A DNA stretch of 64,000 nt from Epiperipatus broadwayi. Its lineage: Eukaryota > Onychophora > Udeonychophora > Euonychophora > Peripatidae. Positions 25,400 to 38,858 of this stretch are shown one piece after another. Position 1 is the stretch's first letter. Every line of letters begins with the position of its first letter. The translations under genes and the position numbers were made by a program. The DNA lies in NCBI GenBank assembly GCA_028023455.1, contig JAQFVV010012984.1, positions 190,001 through 254,000 on the forward strand, read 5' to 3'. The notes beneath the pieces were generated by a model, which saw nothing but the letters and a program-made list of their open reading frames with translations, ran no database searches and was not told the origin of the DNA.

Positions 25400-27320
25400 A
25401 TCGAATGAGAAGTCTTAAAATCTTTAATATTTTATAAATTTAATAAAATAAAATATTTTGTTCAAATTATTATAGAATGACAACAATGCCTTATTAGACT
25501 TAGAAGATAGACAACCTCCTGTTCACAAGCCAATGTTTAAAAAAAGAAAACTGCATTTTGTGTTACCATTGCTACAGAAACTTCAGCAAGGAGAACATAC
25601 ATAATTTCTTTCACTTAAAAATTTTATGTTTATTTTAGCTTACATTTATAAATATATTCAGGGTGAATAGCAAAAAAATATGCACAATGAGTAACACAAC
25701 TTAAGAGAGGGAAGAATGCATTTTCTCTTCATTTAATATCTTTATAGGTAAATAGAATGATTACAACAGTAAATGCTATGCTTAACTGCCATGAATCTAT
25801 GAAACTGTCAAAATTTTCTGGAGTGTAATATAGACAAATGAATAAGTGAATATAATTTAAGGATAAATATGTTCATGTAAACCGATATTTGTATTTTGTT
25901 ATCATCAATGTGCCAAGAAAAACATTATGGCATAATAGAATCTAAGCTGAAATTATATATAAGCTAAATTTGATAACAAATCCTAAGAGAAAAAAATATT
26001 CTAAATTATTTACATAAAATTTCATGTGACAATAATGATTACGAGTCTAATATTAACTTAATGATAAATATTTATCCAAATCCTTTTTATTAATTATTTT
26101 TATTATAAGGCAATTTTATCTTATCATTTGATATAAACTTAAATAATAGGCTCAAATACTCGTGATTGTTAATGTATTAATTTATTTTTTTTGAGAAAGA
26201 GCTTGTCATTAACCATTCTATGACTGTATGCTTTAATAATTTTAATCATAAATTGTTTCTATTAATTGCAATTTAGCAGAGGGTAAATTATAAAGATATA
26301 CTACATGATATTACATTGCAGTTGTTAAAATTAGAACTATGTTCTTAACCTTAGTCAATTCAATAAGTTAATGTTTATTTCAATAAATTTATATTATTAT
26401 TAATCTAAGTACTTTGATTTTTCTATTGCATAAATCATTATAAAACTACTTTATTTCACAGTTTATTTTACAATTAAGATAATTCATTGTACATCCCATA
26501 CCATATTTTGTCATCAAGTAAGTCATCATTTATGGAATTGTATCTTTTTGCCAGCAAGTTACCTCTCTGGACCATTGATACCTTACAAATTCATGAGTAC
26601 ATTGTAAATATAATTCAAACTGCCTCAGAGCCATTTGTGGACCTACATATTTATCTGTCTATTTATTAATTAAATAGTTTAGTTGCTCAAGGACACTATT
26701 TATGTAATATATTTTAGATTGCCCAATTTTTTAGTGCCCAAATGGAGAAAACCACTTTGTTCATGATTTTATTTATTATATGTGGTTGCCCAAATATATG
26801 AGGTACATGCAGGCCAAATAGCCCTGCTCAGTTATAATATTTTCTATTATATTGATGATTACCCAATGCAATTAACAACACTTTTTTATCTTTATATTTT
26901 GGCAGTCTTTATTAGTTTTCATTCACATTTTGGCTCATCCAAAAAAGAAATATTGCTATTCATAAAAACAATTTTGCTTCCTTATTATTTTTTTAGAGTT
27001 TATAGAATAGTTTATCTTCACATTTTGGCTTATAAAGAAGAATGAATAAATGAGGTAGACACTACACTGAGCATCCAAAAAAAGGGTCATGATAAATGAA
27101 CTAGGTATAATAATATTGTTCTATTTAATATTGGAATATTGTTAAACAAAAAATAGAAGTATTGTCTTGATGCTCTAAATGTTGAGAGAAATTTCAGAAT
27201 TATTTATATCATATTTAAATTTTTAAATATAACTTTTATACACTATGTTCCAACAAGGTTAATAAATGAATAGTTAAAGAAAGAAACATTAGAATTCAGA
27301 ATTTAAATGATATCACTCTA
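25400..27320. other. AT-rich non-coding stretch
   Basis: Short ORFs (for example near 26.5 and 26.8 kb) have no recognisable domain and the composition of chance frames. Nothing else is seen. Confidence 0.45.
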
Positions 27321-27324
27321 GTCT

Positions 27325-27416
27325 TTCCATTGGTGATTATATATATATGAAAACATTATATAGTTAAAAATTCCATTGGTGATTATATATATATGAAAAC
27401 ATTATATAGTTAAAAA
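27325..27416. repeat. 46-bp perfect tandem duplication
   Basis: TTCCATTGGTGATTATATAT and its following 26 bp occur twice back to back without difference, so the duplication is recent. Confidence 0.9.
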
Positions 27417-27564
27417 ACATAATTAATTTTATGAGTTTGTTTATGGTTGATCATGCCACTTTCTGCCTTCATGATGAATGAATAATATTTCATTGTTTTG
27501 AGTTTGTCTTGGTTTATTGATACATCATAGTTCTTATCTCAGCACTGTTTCCAATCATATTATT

Positions 27565-27725
27565 TTATATTTATGAGCTTGTACAACTCCAAAGTGACCT
27601 AGATATAGTTGCATATTTGTCAATCTCTATGTCTCCAACGTGAGCTAGGCATAGTCTTATATTTATCAGCTTCTTCATCTCAAAAATAAGTCAGACATAT
27701 TTGTGATATTTGTCAGCCTCTAGTT
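27565..27725. repeat. Degenerate tandem repeat, period about 61 bp, three units
   Basis: The pattern TATTT(A/G)T(G/C)A(G/A)(C/T)(T/C)T...CTC(C/A)AA..TGA(C/G)CTAG(A/G)(T/C)ATAG recurs three times with many substitutions. Confidence 0.5.
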
Positions 27726-27771
27726 CTTGTAATATATCAATGCTTTATTTAAATGTATTGTTTATTATATG

Positions 27772-28137
27772 GTTTGGTTGATATTGTATTTGTGCTCGAG
27801 ATAGCTCTCTTGATATTCATATTGCATTATACATTTATTTTCAGTGTGAGATTTCTTTGTTCATCTCAACATTGCAGGCATATGATCAGTTCTAATAAAT
27901 AATTTTAAATGAATTAATAAAACATTTTTATATGAATAGACATCTAATGAATTTGTTGGTTGATATTATATTTGTGCTTGAGATAGCTCTATTGATATTC
28001 ATGTTGCATTATACATTCACTTTCGGTGTGAGATTTCTTTGTTCATCTCAACATTGCAGGCAGATGATCAGGTCTAATAAATAATTTTAAATGAATTAAT
28101 AAAACATTTTATATGAATAACCATCTAATAAATTTGT
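27772..28137. repeat. Two-copy tandem duplication, period about 182 bp
   Basis: GTTGATATT(G/A)TATTTGTGCT and the following sequence through AATGAATTAATAAAACATTT occur twice with a few percent divergence. No ribozyme core or ORF was found in the unit. Confidence 0.85.
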
Positions 28138-28139
28138 AA

Positions 28140-29610
28140 AAATGATACTATTTGTTATGTTCATACCAGCTTAAAAATTTGTTTTCCATGAACTATGGTT
28201 AAGCATGAGACTGTAAAATTGAAAGAAAGTGTCTTTTTATGCAGTAATAAAAACAATCTGTGGTTAATTCAACTCTATTTTATTCTTAAATGAAGAAGGG
28301 GCAAATGTAACCCACATACCTAAGTTAGCAGGCATGCTGTAATATGAATATTTTTCATTATTATGCATAACAAAATATTAAAAGTCATGTATAAATAATA
28401 AATTTTAAAGTGGTTTTAAAATATTAAAAAATAAGTAAAGATAAAATGTATTATTATTTTATTGTTTTAAAAATAATATTATGATTTTAAAGAAATATTG
28501 TTATAGAAATCAGCCGCAAATGACTGGTAGAAAAATACCAATAAAAACATTGCTATGGGAATAAAAACTTTCTAAACCTGTCTGCTTTTCAAGAAACTGG
28601 GAAAAGAATTGTAATGCACTTTGCCATTATATCTCTTACTGTCAAGATGTCAATGAAATTTTGTAAAGATTTTTAGATTATATCTTGCATTTTAAGGAGT
28701 AAAGAATCCTCCAGGATGCATTCCTTTTTTTTTTCAGTAGTGTAACTGAATATAGAGCTGTGAACAAATAATATGCATTAAAATTTAATCTTTATTCAAC
28801 TGATTTATTTATCATTATTGAACACTGAAGAAATATTTGACAGTTAATTGCTATAAAAAAAATAGTTATCTAAAGTTATTAATTCATAATACAATTAACA
28901 TGCAATCTACTTATTTTAAATGCCTGCTATGGAAACTCTCATAAGAACACTACCTTGAAAGAAACTAATAGAAGTTAAAATTTTATATTGCCAGAAAACA
29001 ATAAAATTCAATGATTAATGGTTATGTTCTCATGTTTACATACAGAATGTACATGTGAGCTTACAAAGTTGTCAAAGTAAATCAGCTGAACTTTCTATAG
29101 TTATTCTGAAAGATATTGTAAGTCACATAGATTTATTAATTGTAAATATGTAAATAGATTTTTTATCACTATTATCTTATAATAGTATTATTTCATTAAA
29201 ATTATTGTTTGTTGTTAATAATTTTGTGTTTGTCATTCTTTATTCGAACCAAACTGATTATGTATTTGTTAATGTAATAATTTATTAGGTAGAGATGGGT
29301 AACGAGCAGGAAATATAATTGAATCTGCATGGAAACTCAATTTTATTGTTAAACATGACTAGAATCTAATTGACAATTAAAATAAATTGTTTTCAGTTAC
29401 TCTCTCATGTACAGAGTCACCAGTTAGCTGTCTTTAAATTCCAGTAGACAAAAATTTAATTGCCAAATATCCTTTTTATTATTTAATTGTTAACTGGATT
29501 CATTACCAATTCCTGTTACGTCTGGGGGCTTGTGTCAGAGATTATCTTGACTAAAACAAACAAGGATTGAATAATCATCACCTTATTGATTTTAAAATCA
29601 TTTTAACCTA
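28140..29610. other. AT-rich non-coding stretch
   Basis: No gene, tRNA or repeat structure is seen. Confidence 0.45.
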
Positions 29611-29619
29611 TTCATTGCC

Positions 29620-29621
29620 TA

Positions 29622-29700
<79 letters not shown>
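29620..29700. repeat. Interrupted (TA)n tract
   Basis: Perfect TA runs are split by AAAATGAA. The 62-codon Tyr-Ile frame across it is an artefact. Confidence 0.95.
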
Positions 29701-29704
<4 letters not shown>

Positions 29705-29759
29705 ATAAAATGTTATTTTGGATTATACCAAATACTACTTTGTTTTAATTTCTAACGTT

Positions 29760-32700
29760 TTTTTTTTTTATGAAATAATATTCATTCTTGTCAAGGCTAA
29801 CGTTTTAATAAAGAACTGTTACAGCTTAAGAAATAATGAGATTGAGTGTAAATAATCATTCATATAATATATGTGATGATTCGCCATTCTAAAGAAATTA
29901 ACAATTCTTTTTTACTTCTTTTTATTTACAATTATTTGATTCATTAAAATTGATTTTAAAAGAAAAAATAAAATAACGGTTTCTATAAGGGTGAAATATG
30001 TTATATTTCATCACATCTGTTTAAATTGTTTGATCTTTGCAATGTTTCAATAGACTCTCTCCAGTTTGTAAGACATATTTTTCCAAATTAGCTATTATTT
30101 TAGCATTATCAAAGTCAGGAATGTAATCAATTTTTAAAAAATGTGATGTGAAAATTGATATAATTAACTTTTGATTGGTGGTATTTGTATGCTCCCTAAC
30201 ACTGACATATGTCTATTTGGTTGATCACAACATAGCATCTTGGGCATTGCAATGGTGAAATTTCATAGACACCTTGGTATTTTAAAAGTATTTGATCTTT
30301 AGGTTTATGGGGAAAATCACCATTTTTTTGCTAATCAAATAGGTAGCCTTAATATTGAAATTAGATCATTTACTAATCTTATAAATGATGTTTAATATAA
30401 GATAAAACAACTGTATAACTAGATGAATAGTTGTCAATTTTGTCATTTTCATCTTTTTTTATCAATAATGTCTATAAAATTTCATGTCCACAGTAACCAA
30501 GTCACCATGTAATCCAATCAAATAAGTTATTAGTGTCAATGTAAAGTGTAGCATAAAAATGCCTTCAATCAAAATTGATTACTTATCATATTTTTAAGAA
30601 ATTGGTCACATGTCTGACTTTGATATTACTAAAAAATTAAATAATTTTGAAATATATGATTTAAAACTATGAGAGATTCTATTAAAATATTAAAAAGGTA
30701 AAAGTGTTTCACAAATGTGATAAAATATAATGAATTTCAGCCATACAAAAAAATATTACTTATTTTCAAAATCAATTTATAAAATCAACTAATTATAAAA
30801 TTGACTAATTATTAAAAAATGGCAGTATTTTTTTGTTAATACATCTCTACTGAATGGTCAATCATCAACCATATATATGAATAATCATGCTTTAATTCAT
30901 GCTTCAATTTGTTATTACCTATATTATAATAGATTTTTACTAAAACCTTAGCTTTAACAAGGATAAATGATACTTCATCAATACATCAGAAAGAAAACCA
31001 TTATATACTCCAAATAAGAATTTATTTTTATCATATAATCATGAAAATGTTTAATATAATATACATATAACAAAATTCAATTATTTGTTTATATAAACAG
31101 TGTATTGTTTTTAACGGAAAATTAAGCCAAAATTGCTCTCTTCAAAATTTAAACATTAGAAATCACTTACACCCTGATAATACTATAAATGTTTGTGAGT
31201 TAATAATCTTTGTTTATTATCTTTTTATCAATTAACCAATAATTTATTGTGATAAATATGTTAGTGATTTTTTTTACAAAAAGTGAAAAAAACAAACAAA
31301 ACTTTAACCATTTTTTTCAAATATTACAAAAAAAAAAATAATTCTGATTCTATCATTATAAGGCTGCTTGATTAAGAAATAGTATAATAATTCTGCTGCA
31401 TTAGATTACTCTTATATGGTTATTCATAGTGGTATTTAAGTAGGTTGTTTTTAAAATACAAAAACTTGGACCTAGTGAAAATTGATTTATTAATTTTAAA
31501 ATAATCTGAAGATGTCAGTTTTTTAAAAGTAGTTTGGTAAAGATTTCCATGCATTTAGTCTTACCCTGACTCTGTGATAGTTTTTATTTTTTCCACTGTA
31601 TTTGCAAAATTACTTCAAAAAAATTTATCAAATTACAAAAAAATTGAATTTTGCATAGTTTATTAAGTATTTCCTAATATTTTTACACAATAATTATTTA
31701 ATAAATATTTAAAACAAAAAATTATATGTGTATACTTTGATTTTATTCATGTATGTTTTATTTTTAAAACCAAATGTTATTAAATTTGCCCTTGATGTTA
31801 ACAAAGAAAACTATAGGTGGTAAGAAAACTACCTTATGACTCAGACCACATAATATTACTACCAACATTATGACACTGCATTAGGATCTTTAGATATATT
31901 CTAAAAAAATATAAAACAATTTTAATATTGTAAAACATAATTTTAAAGATTTATTATATAATAATATTTATTCATATACATATTTAAAAAAAATAATCCA
32001 AAAATACTTTATTGACATTTTGGAATTACTCACTTAAAACATTTTACTTGTTTTCCATATATAAGCTTAAATTTGTGAGAAATTAAGTCCAATTTATGAA
32101 TTTTAAAATAGAGTAAATATTTTATATTAAAATCAAATGTTAAAGTTTGACCAAAATGGACACTAGGTATAACTATAAAAATGTTAACTTGTTAACAAGA
32201 TAATTACAAAAATAAACTGTATAAATTATATATATTTTGCCAAAAAATATGGAAAAAAATCATATGTGCAAAAAAAAAAAAAACTACTGTGTATTCATAT
32301 TAACATGTTTCATTATAGTTGCTGTATACCAAGTGTTTTTGCCATTTTGGGCATTATGGTGTTATGATAGCTATATATTTGCTTCATTGTTCTGAGTCTA
32401 TTTATAACCATAGATTACTGTGTCAAGTTTTATTTTATCATGGAAATTATTTTACAATTATTAGTTGGAAAAAAATTCTGAAAGTATCAGTATTAGTCAG
32501 ACTTTCAAAATTTGACAATATACAATTTGCATATGTTTGAAAATGACAATTTCTGATTAGTTCAATGTTTTGCCTTGGGTAAATTTTTAAATTTTTCAGC
32601 TTTGAAAAAAAAATTACAGTAATTTCATTACTTATTAAATGTTACTTATGGAATATTTTTGTAAAATGTTTATTTTAAACCAAAAACCTACATTACTACA

Positions 32701-33640
32701 AGTAGATTGTATTTGCGAACATTTATTTTTAAGATGACAGGCTGTAAAAAGTCCAATACAGCAAAGCAAAAACAGGATTTATTGGATAGTAAAAATGGCC
32801 TTTTGTCAATACTGGGAAAGAAATTTTCAATTTTTTTTTAATAACAATAAATTTAATGTTTACTTTTAATATATATTTTCTTTTTGTAATGATAACTAAC
32901 CCTAAATTTGTTTTAAATTTAAAAAATAGAATTCAGATATATAATATTTTGTTCTACTACCTTTTTGAATAAATAAAATAATGTCCATTAATGACCCAAA
33001 CCATTATTATAGTTACAATATCCTTTTAAGTAATAAATTATAAATTTATACTTTATGTTTGTCCCTTTAGTATTTTATTTTCCTATTTTACAAAGTTCAA
33101 ATATTAACTTTTAGAATGTCTCTCAATTGAAAGCTTACATTTGTAATTAATAATTTAAATATTTTAATAAATGATATAGAAATAAGGTTTAATTGTAAAA
33201 GTAATATGTTCAAATATAAAAAAAGTTCTTATAGAACCTGAATGCATTAAATCTTAATTATAAAAAATACTTTATTGGATATATTAAATAAAAATAAATG
33301 AATAAAATGTTAAACATTAGGAAAGTATGCAATTGAAGAATGTTATAGAGCCTAAAATCATATTATACCATATACCATGAGTAAATAAAATAATAGTTGC
33401 AAACTCTCTGTACAATAGTGTCATGAAGTGCAAGCCTTTGCAATTAGTAAAGGCAAAAAGCTTTGTGCATAGAATCACTATCTACTGCACTATTGTATGA
33501 AAAGTTTGCTACTGTTATTAACAGCTTGTGTAATCATGTGAAATGGTCATTATGTGATGTTTTGAGCAAGTAAAATCATAAATTATAAATTTAAAAAAAC
33601 CTTTTTTTCTTGTCTCTCTCTTGTGAGCAAAAAAATAATT
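29760..33640. other. AT-rich non-coding stretch
   Basis: Nearly 4 kb without recognisable coding, RNA or mobile-element signals. Homopolymer A and T runs are frequent. Confidence 0.45.
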
Positions 33641-33644
33641 TATG

Positions 33645-34160
33645 GTATTCTCAAATCATCAATTGAGTGATATTGTAAAGTAAAGTATTTAGGAACTGGT
33701 CTGTCTTTATTTGTATAAAAATGTCAAATATATGGTTTGTTATTCTACATAACTGTTTAAACATCTGCAGCATGGTATTAAATATATTAAATTTACACCT
33801 TTACAATTACATAGATGTGATATACTATTTAAAATTCATTTAATGGTATTAGTTTGTATAGTTTTTGAAGCAATAATATGTTTGCATATAAAACAGCATT
33901 TATTTCCACATGAAAAGCATTATTTTTCTGACACAAAATTAGTAATAAAGTTTGTTTTATAAGTCTATCGTTAAGTGCTTTACATCTTCAATCTTCAATA
34001 AACAACTTAAGATGGGTTGGGATAAATAAATTTTAGATGATCCTTGGATTTAATATATTATGTGTTTCTGCACTATGTGGTTAATATTAAGTATATCCTT
34101 TATTAAATTTAAGAACTAATGTTTGAATATATCAGAACTTCTAATTATTTTTTAAGATAT
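33645..34160 (-). pseudogene. Penelope-like element fossil, GIY-YIG endonuclease region
   Basis: The DNA aligns over about 400 bp with 43.42-43.87 kb (for example AAATCATCAATTGAGTGA, CATGAAAAGCATT and AATAATATGTTTGCAT), which belongs to a better-preserved Penelope-like element. On the minus strand it still shows CFSCGNK.C..CKHI followed by NLIYLIPC..C...YV, the cysteine-rich GIY-YIG nuclease signature of such elements, broken by many stops and frameshifts. The fossil is older than the 43-46 kb copy. RT motifs were not found upstream of it. Confidence 0.6.
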
Positions 34161-35027
34161 ATTTTCGTTTATCATTTTAATAAAAATATAATTAAATGAA
34201 CCCAATATCTGATAGCTAAAATCTTGGTGCTTTACATATATTAATCATTGAACTTTGATTTCATTAATTTTAATAAAAATATTTTATTTATTTTAATCAT
34301 TATTGAATAATTTATCAAATAATAATTTAATAGATTATTAATTGATTAAGTTTCTTTAATTCTGATACATAAATAGAATAAATAACTTTTTTTTCTTTTT
34401 CTCAATTTATCACTATAGCTTTTATATTATCATATTTCATTGTTGGAAAAAAATATATACATAAACAAATTAAATGCTGGCAGTAATGATTTTATCATTT
34501 TATATTACTTTACTCCCTATCTTGAAACTACTAGATGCCAACTTATTTTATTTAAATAATTTGCTAAATAAGCGATCGAATTGTTATATAAAAAAAAATA
34601 AACATTAAGATTTTTTTTTTTTAAATTTATTTGTGAAATAGTCAGATTATCTTTAAATATTATATCATGAGAGAGTGTTGTATAAGTTCTATGTACTGAA
34701 ATGGTTTACTTGAATTTAACATTTTTTTTTGTTGTCAATATTAAGTAATATTTTCCATTAGAAAACAAACAAACAATATAATTTAAATTAATCACGAATC
34801 TTAGATCTAATTAATGCAAAAATAAAAAGTAAAATATAAATCACATTATTGAAATGAAAATATTTTTATGTTTTGTTTGTTAATTATTTTATAGTAAAAA
34901 GTTTTAAAAAATATATTTATAATATATGTAAATATACAGGATTTGAACACAGACTTTCAAGCATCCTTCAACTTTCCACATTATCTTATACCATCAATAC
35001 ATATGTCTGCACACATGTAGAAAAGAT

Positions 35028-35090
35028 AAATAATCACAAAAAGACGTATTTCGTGCTGAACCGGCACTCATCAGTTGGTCCAGACCATCA
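35028..35090 (-). ncRNA. Type I hammerhead ribozyme, family A copy 1
   Basis: On the minus strand CTGATGA (35068-35074) is followed by a 4-bp stem II GTGC/GCAC closing a CGGTTCA loop, then GAAA (35049-35052). All invariant core positions up to A15.1 are present. Stem III would be the short TACGTC before UU. The family consensus has TACGTA, so the last base is mutated. Stem I pairing CCAA with TTTG is damaged relative to copy 3. Activity is therefore doubtful although the core is intact. Confidence 0.7.
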
Positions 35091-35279
35091 TCTTTTACAC
35101 ACACATATATAAACAGTGCTCAGTAATCATCAAGGGATTTTGGCATTCCATGCAGATTTTCAATGGTATGAATGGCTGAAGAGTTGGAGTAGATTGAAGT
35201 CTCGTCCATTAAAGTATGAAGATTTGCTATCTTAATATAAACTGAGCACTGATTATATATGTGTGTGAGAGATGATGAT

Positions 35280-35330
35280 TTGGACCAACTGATGAGTGTT
35301 GGTTCAACACAAAATAGATATATTGGTGAT
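35280..35330 (+). ncRNA. Hammerhead ribozyme relic, family A copy 2
   Basis: CCAA-CTGATGA (35289-35295) and stem II GTGTTGGTTCAACAC are present, but G12 is changed (AAAA instead of GAAA). TAGATA-TA-TTGG follows, with stem I TTGG at 35323-35326. The G12 change should abolish cleavage. Confidence 0.65.
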
Positions 35331-35849
35331 TATTTATTTTTTCTATATGTGTGTGGTCATGTGTATTGGTAGTATAAGATAGTGTGCATAGTTGAAGGGT
35401 ACTTGAATGTCTTTGTTCAAGTCCCATATATTTACAATTAAGTTTCAGGTATATGAAGAATGCCTGTATTTCAAATATTATAATATATGTTTAAACAAAA
35501 ATTAAAATCAAAGCTTTTAAAAATAAAAAGAAAATAGTCATTGTATTTAACTCTTGTGCCCATTACTAGATTTAATTATGCCTTTTGTTAAAATTTTTGT
35601 AAGCTTTTAACTTTTGATTTTAGTATTAAACAATTATTTTATATCAGAATTCAATAGAAGACAATTGATTAGGGAATAATATATGTTTGCAAATAAAAAA
35701 ATATTTAAAAAATTATATTTGACTCCTGCACCTATTGAAAAAGTAAGGTTGTAAAGGCAACAAAAGATACCTTCACCATTGAACATATGCAAAATAGATT
35801 ACCTTCTGAAAATAAACAAAATCTTTTTAATTGACATTTGTTTTTATAA

Positions 35850-36388
35850 TGTGAAAGAAAAAAAATAGTCTCTGATAAATCTATTAGCTAAACACTTTGC
35901 ACCATTCATATTCAAATGCAAACCATCACAAGCTAAAAATCCAGCAAGTTTTTCTTTTATCAAGAAATCCAAATGATGCAGGAAAAAATACTATTCTGTG
36001 TGTTACTTTAAAAAGACAAATTTTATTATAGTCATATGTCCTCTTATTAATAATCTTTAACCTTAATGGATCCATAGCATAATAATTCTTTTGTAACTAA
36101 TGCAAAACCTCAGTAATTGTATTTGTAATTCTAGGTGAATAAGATATGAATGCACTCTATTAATTTCAAAATATGTACAAGTTCATTATTCCTAAATGAA
36201 GAAATATCATTATTCCTAAGAAATCCAATATTATGTTTATTATGTAACTTACTGAAAAGAGCAATCCCATCCAAAATGGAAACTGTGCATCTATAATTAA
36301 TTTGCACTCCATTATATGTATTGAATTCCGGATAAAAATTGTGTATAAGTTTCATGGTGAAGTTCCCAATAAAAGCCACATGATTCAA
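35850..36388 (-). pseudogene. Decayed SGNH/GDSL-hydrolase-like domain
   Basis: An 85-codon frame (36388 to 36131) begins MNHVAFIGNF, resembling block I (GDS) of SGNH hydrolases. It contains FLRNNDISSFRNNELVHIL, resembling the GTND block III (Asn60-Asp61). Downstream, after frame changes, another frame reads GFLACDGLHLNMNGAK, with DGLHLN at 35910-35927 matching the catalytic Asp-x-x-His block V. The total of about 180 codons fits a single SGNH domain. The nucleophile Ser of block I is Phe here and the frame is broken, so it is non-functional. Such domains occur in several metazoan retroelement ORFs, so transposon origin is likely. The family assignment rests on motif order only. Confidence 0.45.
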
Positions 36389-36399
36389 TGACGATAATG

Positions 36400-37049
36400 T
36401 TCTATTTTACTTAGCCAATAAGAAATCCATAAAAATAATAAATATATAAAATACCTCAAGGAAATATAAAAAATGCTAATAAAGAAAAAAACACAATTAC
36501 TTCTCTATAAAGCTGCTTTAATATTTCAACTAGCAGACTGGTTTTTAATAGAAAGCAGAGAATAAGGGCTACTTCCAGAATTTAAACATCAAAACATTAC
36601 AAACATTCACATATCACATAACAAAATTAAGTCATGTGGGTTAAAATTCTTCCTTTATAAATCTTATTTTATTTTTTTTAAAACAAACTTTCCTTACAAT
36701 ATCTCATCTTATAACACATTCCTTATACAGCAATTTTTATCAATCAATCAGCTGATAAATATCACATATCTATGATTTAAAATAAGAACAAAAAAAAAAA
36801 AAAAACAGTAATTACATTTTTATTAAATTTTTATAAAACTTTACAAAACTCTACAAAAATAAAAATAAAATTTACAAACACAAATTAAAAATTACTTTAC
36901 AAACACACCAAATGATTCTATACAAAAATATTGTGCAAAAAAATTAAAAAAAAAAAAATTCTTTCAAAAAAACATTAAAAAAAAATTAAAACCATATATA
37001 TATATTATTATGTTTAAAAACACATACACATACTATTATATATATATAT
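36400..37049. other. AT-rich non-coding stretch
   Basis: Poly(A/T)-rich with several A runs and a TA tract at the right edge (37036-37049). Nothing else is seen. Confidence 0.5.
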
Positions 37050-38836
37050 TGAACCATGTTCGAATATGTGAATTCAAAACACCGGTCTCTTAGACAGAGA
37101 AGAACATACTCGAAGAGTATGTATGCCCAAACGATAGCTACAAAGTATATAACTAACATTACATTTCCAGTTCATATTTTCTTCTCAGCTGTTGAGTTGA
37201 ACACCACATCCAAAGCACTTTTTTTGTTTGTGTATAACCATGGGCGCCAGCTGCTTATTCTAAAAGAATACTAAAAGAATAGACAACGCACTTTGAACAG
37301 TGGCAACTAACTCAACGCCTAAATCCACGACTAGCTCAGCTGTTTGTAATCACTAATAGATTATACTTCATTAGTGTTTAAAAGAATTGATAAAAGAATT
37401 GTAAAAGGAATTTATAAAAGAGATTGATAAATAATTTGGTAAAAGAATTGATAAAAAGATTTGACCGACAAATAAAGTTTAATTTTAAAGACAATTTATT
37501 AACTAACATTTATTTACTAAATTTAAACATTTTATAATTCTAATAAAATAACACGCATATTTTTAAATTAACATTTCTAAACTAGTTTAAATATTCTTGT
37601 ATATTTTCATAACCGAACACTGGTATTTATCTAATTTAACCAATAATATTGATATAAGGATCACGCACATATTAACTCATGCACACACATAATAATAATA
37701 AAGTATTACATAGCATTTGAAATTTATACACACATATCAATAGTTCATTTATGTATGATATCGAGTTCATATAATTAGACTCTTGGAGGATTCTCATGAA
37801 TTAATGAAATGCAATGGCTATTACAGTATAAACGAAAATAAGCAAATGTTTTACCTAGGATTTTGAATGTAGATTTAACACTTTGTTTTCTTCTTGTTTG
37901 TTGTTTCTTCCAGTATGAATGGTTCCAGTATGAATGCTTCCAGCTGGCTGGGACATTTCCTTGATGAGTTTCCTTATTATTCATGATTATTACTATTGGA
38001 GATAATTAGATATTGACGGAGATTTTCTAAGTTGTTACGTTGACATTATTTCACGGGCAGATCTTGCTATTCTCATCGGACTTTTTAGGCTGTGGAGAGG
38101 CGTGAATTCCCAAAATCTTCTCAACACTGCATTTTGTTTGTTAACTGACTCAATTAATTTCTGAACTGCACTACTCAATTACTTTTGTGAACTGATTCCT
38201 GTCCGATAAAAAAGGACTATTTATACCTGTGCCTTGTTGTCTTTGTAATATCTCCTGCAAAGATCTGTTGTCAAATTCCAGTGATAATCATTTGATAAAC
38301 ATGTTTTGAAAGATTGATTAATTAGTAATAGCCATGCAAAAATGTTGTTTGATATTAATTAATAACCATTGCCGTATTTTTTAATGATAATCTTCTTTAA
38401 CTTTCATTTATTTAAAATAACATTTATTCTATTGTTGACAATCGCAGATATATACGCACATATATTTTTAATAAAATTTACTATTTAGTTTTAACATTAT
38501 TTTTTTCTTTAATTAAACTTGAATGAAAAGAGATTTGTACGTTTTAAGTTTTTAAATTATATTTTTACGAATACTAATAAAAACTCTTTACTTCCTTTTA
38601 TAACCCTTAGTTTCATTTCTCAAACCAAGACTCCCCCTCCCCCCTTTTGATTAATTAATTGTAGCTTTTTTTATTTCAAAAAATAACGCTAGAAAACTAT
38701 TTAATTCTTATCTTTTTTTCTAAAACAAACTGCAATAAACTCTTCAACGTTTAATTTTATGTTTTCTTTTATGAACGATTATTTTAATAATATAATTTTA
38801 GATAAAATTATATGTGCCTATATCAATATAGTTACA
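37050..38836 (-). repeat. 3' LTR (minus orientation)
   Basis: Nearly identical to 41282-43067 over its full length. It carries the TATA box at 38217-38225 and degenerate AAAAGAATTGATAAA repeats near 37.38-37.46 kb. A short minus-strand frame containing SYWNHSYWKKQQTRRKQS is open in both LTRs but is probably incidental. Confidence 0.9.
38217..38225 (-). promoter_or_regulatory. LTR core promoter (TATA + initiator)
   Basis: TATAAATAG on the minus strand is followed, 32 nt from the first T to the A, by TCAGTT (38190-38195), an exact match to the TCA(G/T)TY initiator consensus. This fixes the element's orientation and the U3/R border. Confidence 0.75.
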
Positions 38837-38844
38837 TTAAACTG

Positions 38845-38858
38845 CTCCTCCTTTTTGA
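38845..38858 (-). other. Polypurine tract
   Basis: On the minus strand TCAAAAAGGAGGAG lies 8 bp upstream of the 3' LTR start TGTAAC, the expected site for plus-strand priming. Confidence 0.7.

Larger units (their letters stand above)
34935..35435. mobile_element. Fold-back repeat family A: inverted pair of ribozyme-bearing units
   Basis: A minus-oriented unit (34935-35125) and a plus-oriented unit (about 35130-35435) are inverted copies of each other. From the ribozyme outward they share GGACCAACTGATGAGTG, then GTGATTATTTAT, then TATAAGATA(G/A)TGTG and a B-box-like GTTCAA(A/G)TCC. The plus copy also contains an upstream part (GGCATTCCATGCAG...CTGAGCACTG) that recurs near 51.2 and 51.8 kb. 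The GTTCAAATCC tail and TATAAGAT-type sequence suggest tRNA-like promoter boxes, but this is only suggestive. The family recurs at 50.9-52.3 kb. Confidence 0.7.

Noticed and set aside
29567-29755. Tyr-Ile repeat ORF, with similar frames near 43.0, 44.1 and 52.0 kb
   Set aside because: They are generated by (TA)n tracts.
36131-36388. Intact 85-codon gene
   Set aside because: The homologous-looking sequence continues past the stop in other frames, and the block I nucleophile is missing, so I treat it as part of a decayed SGNH-like domain.
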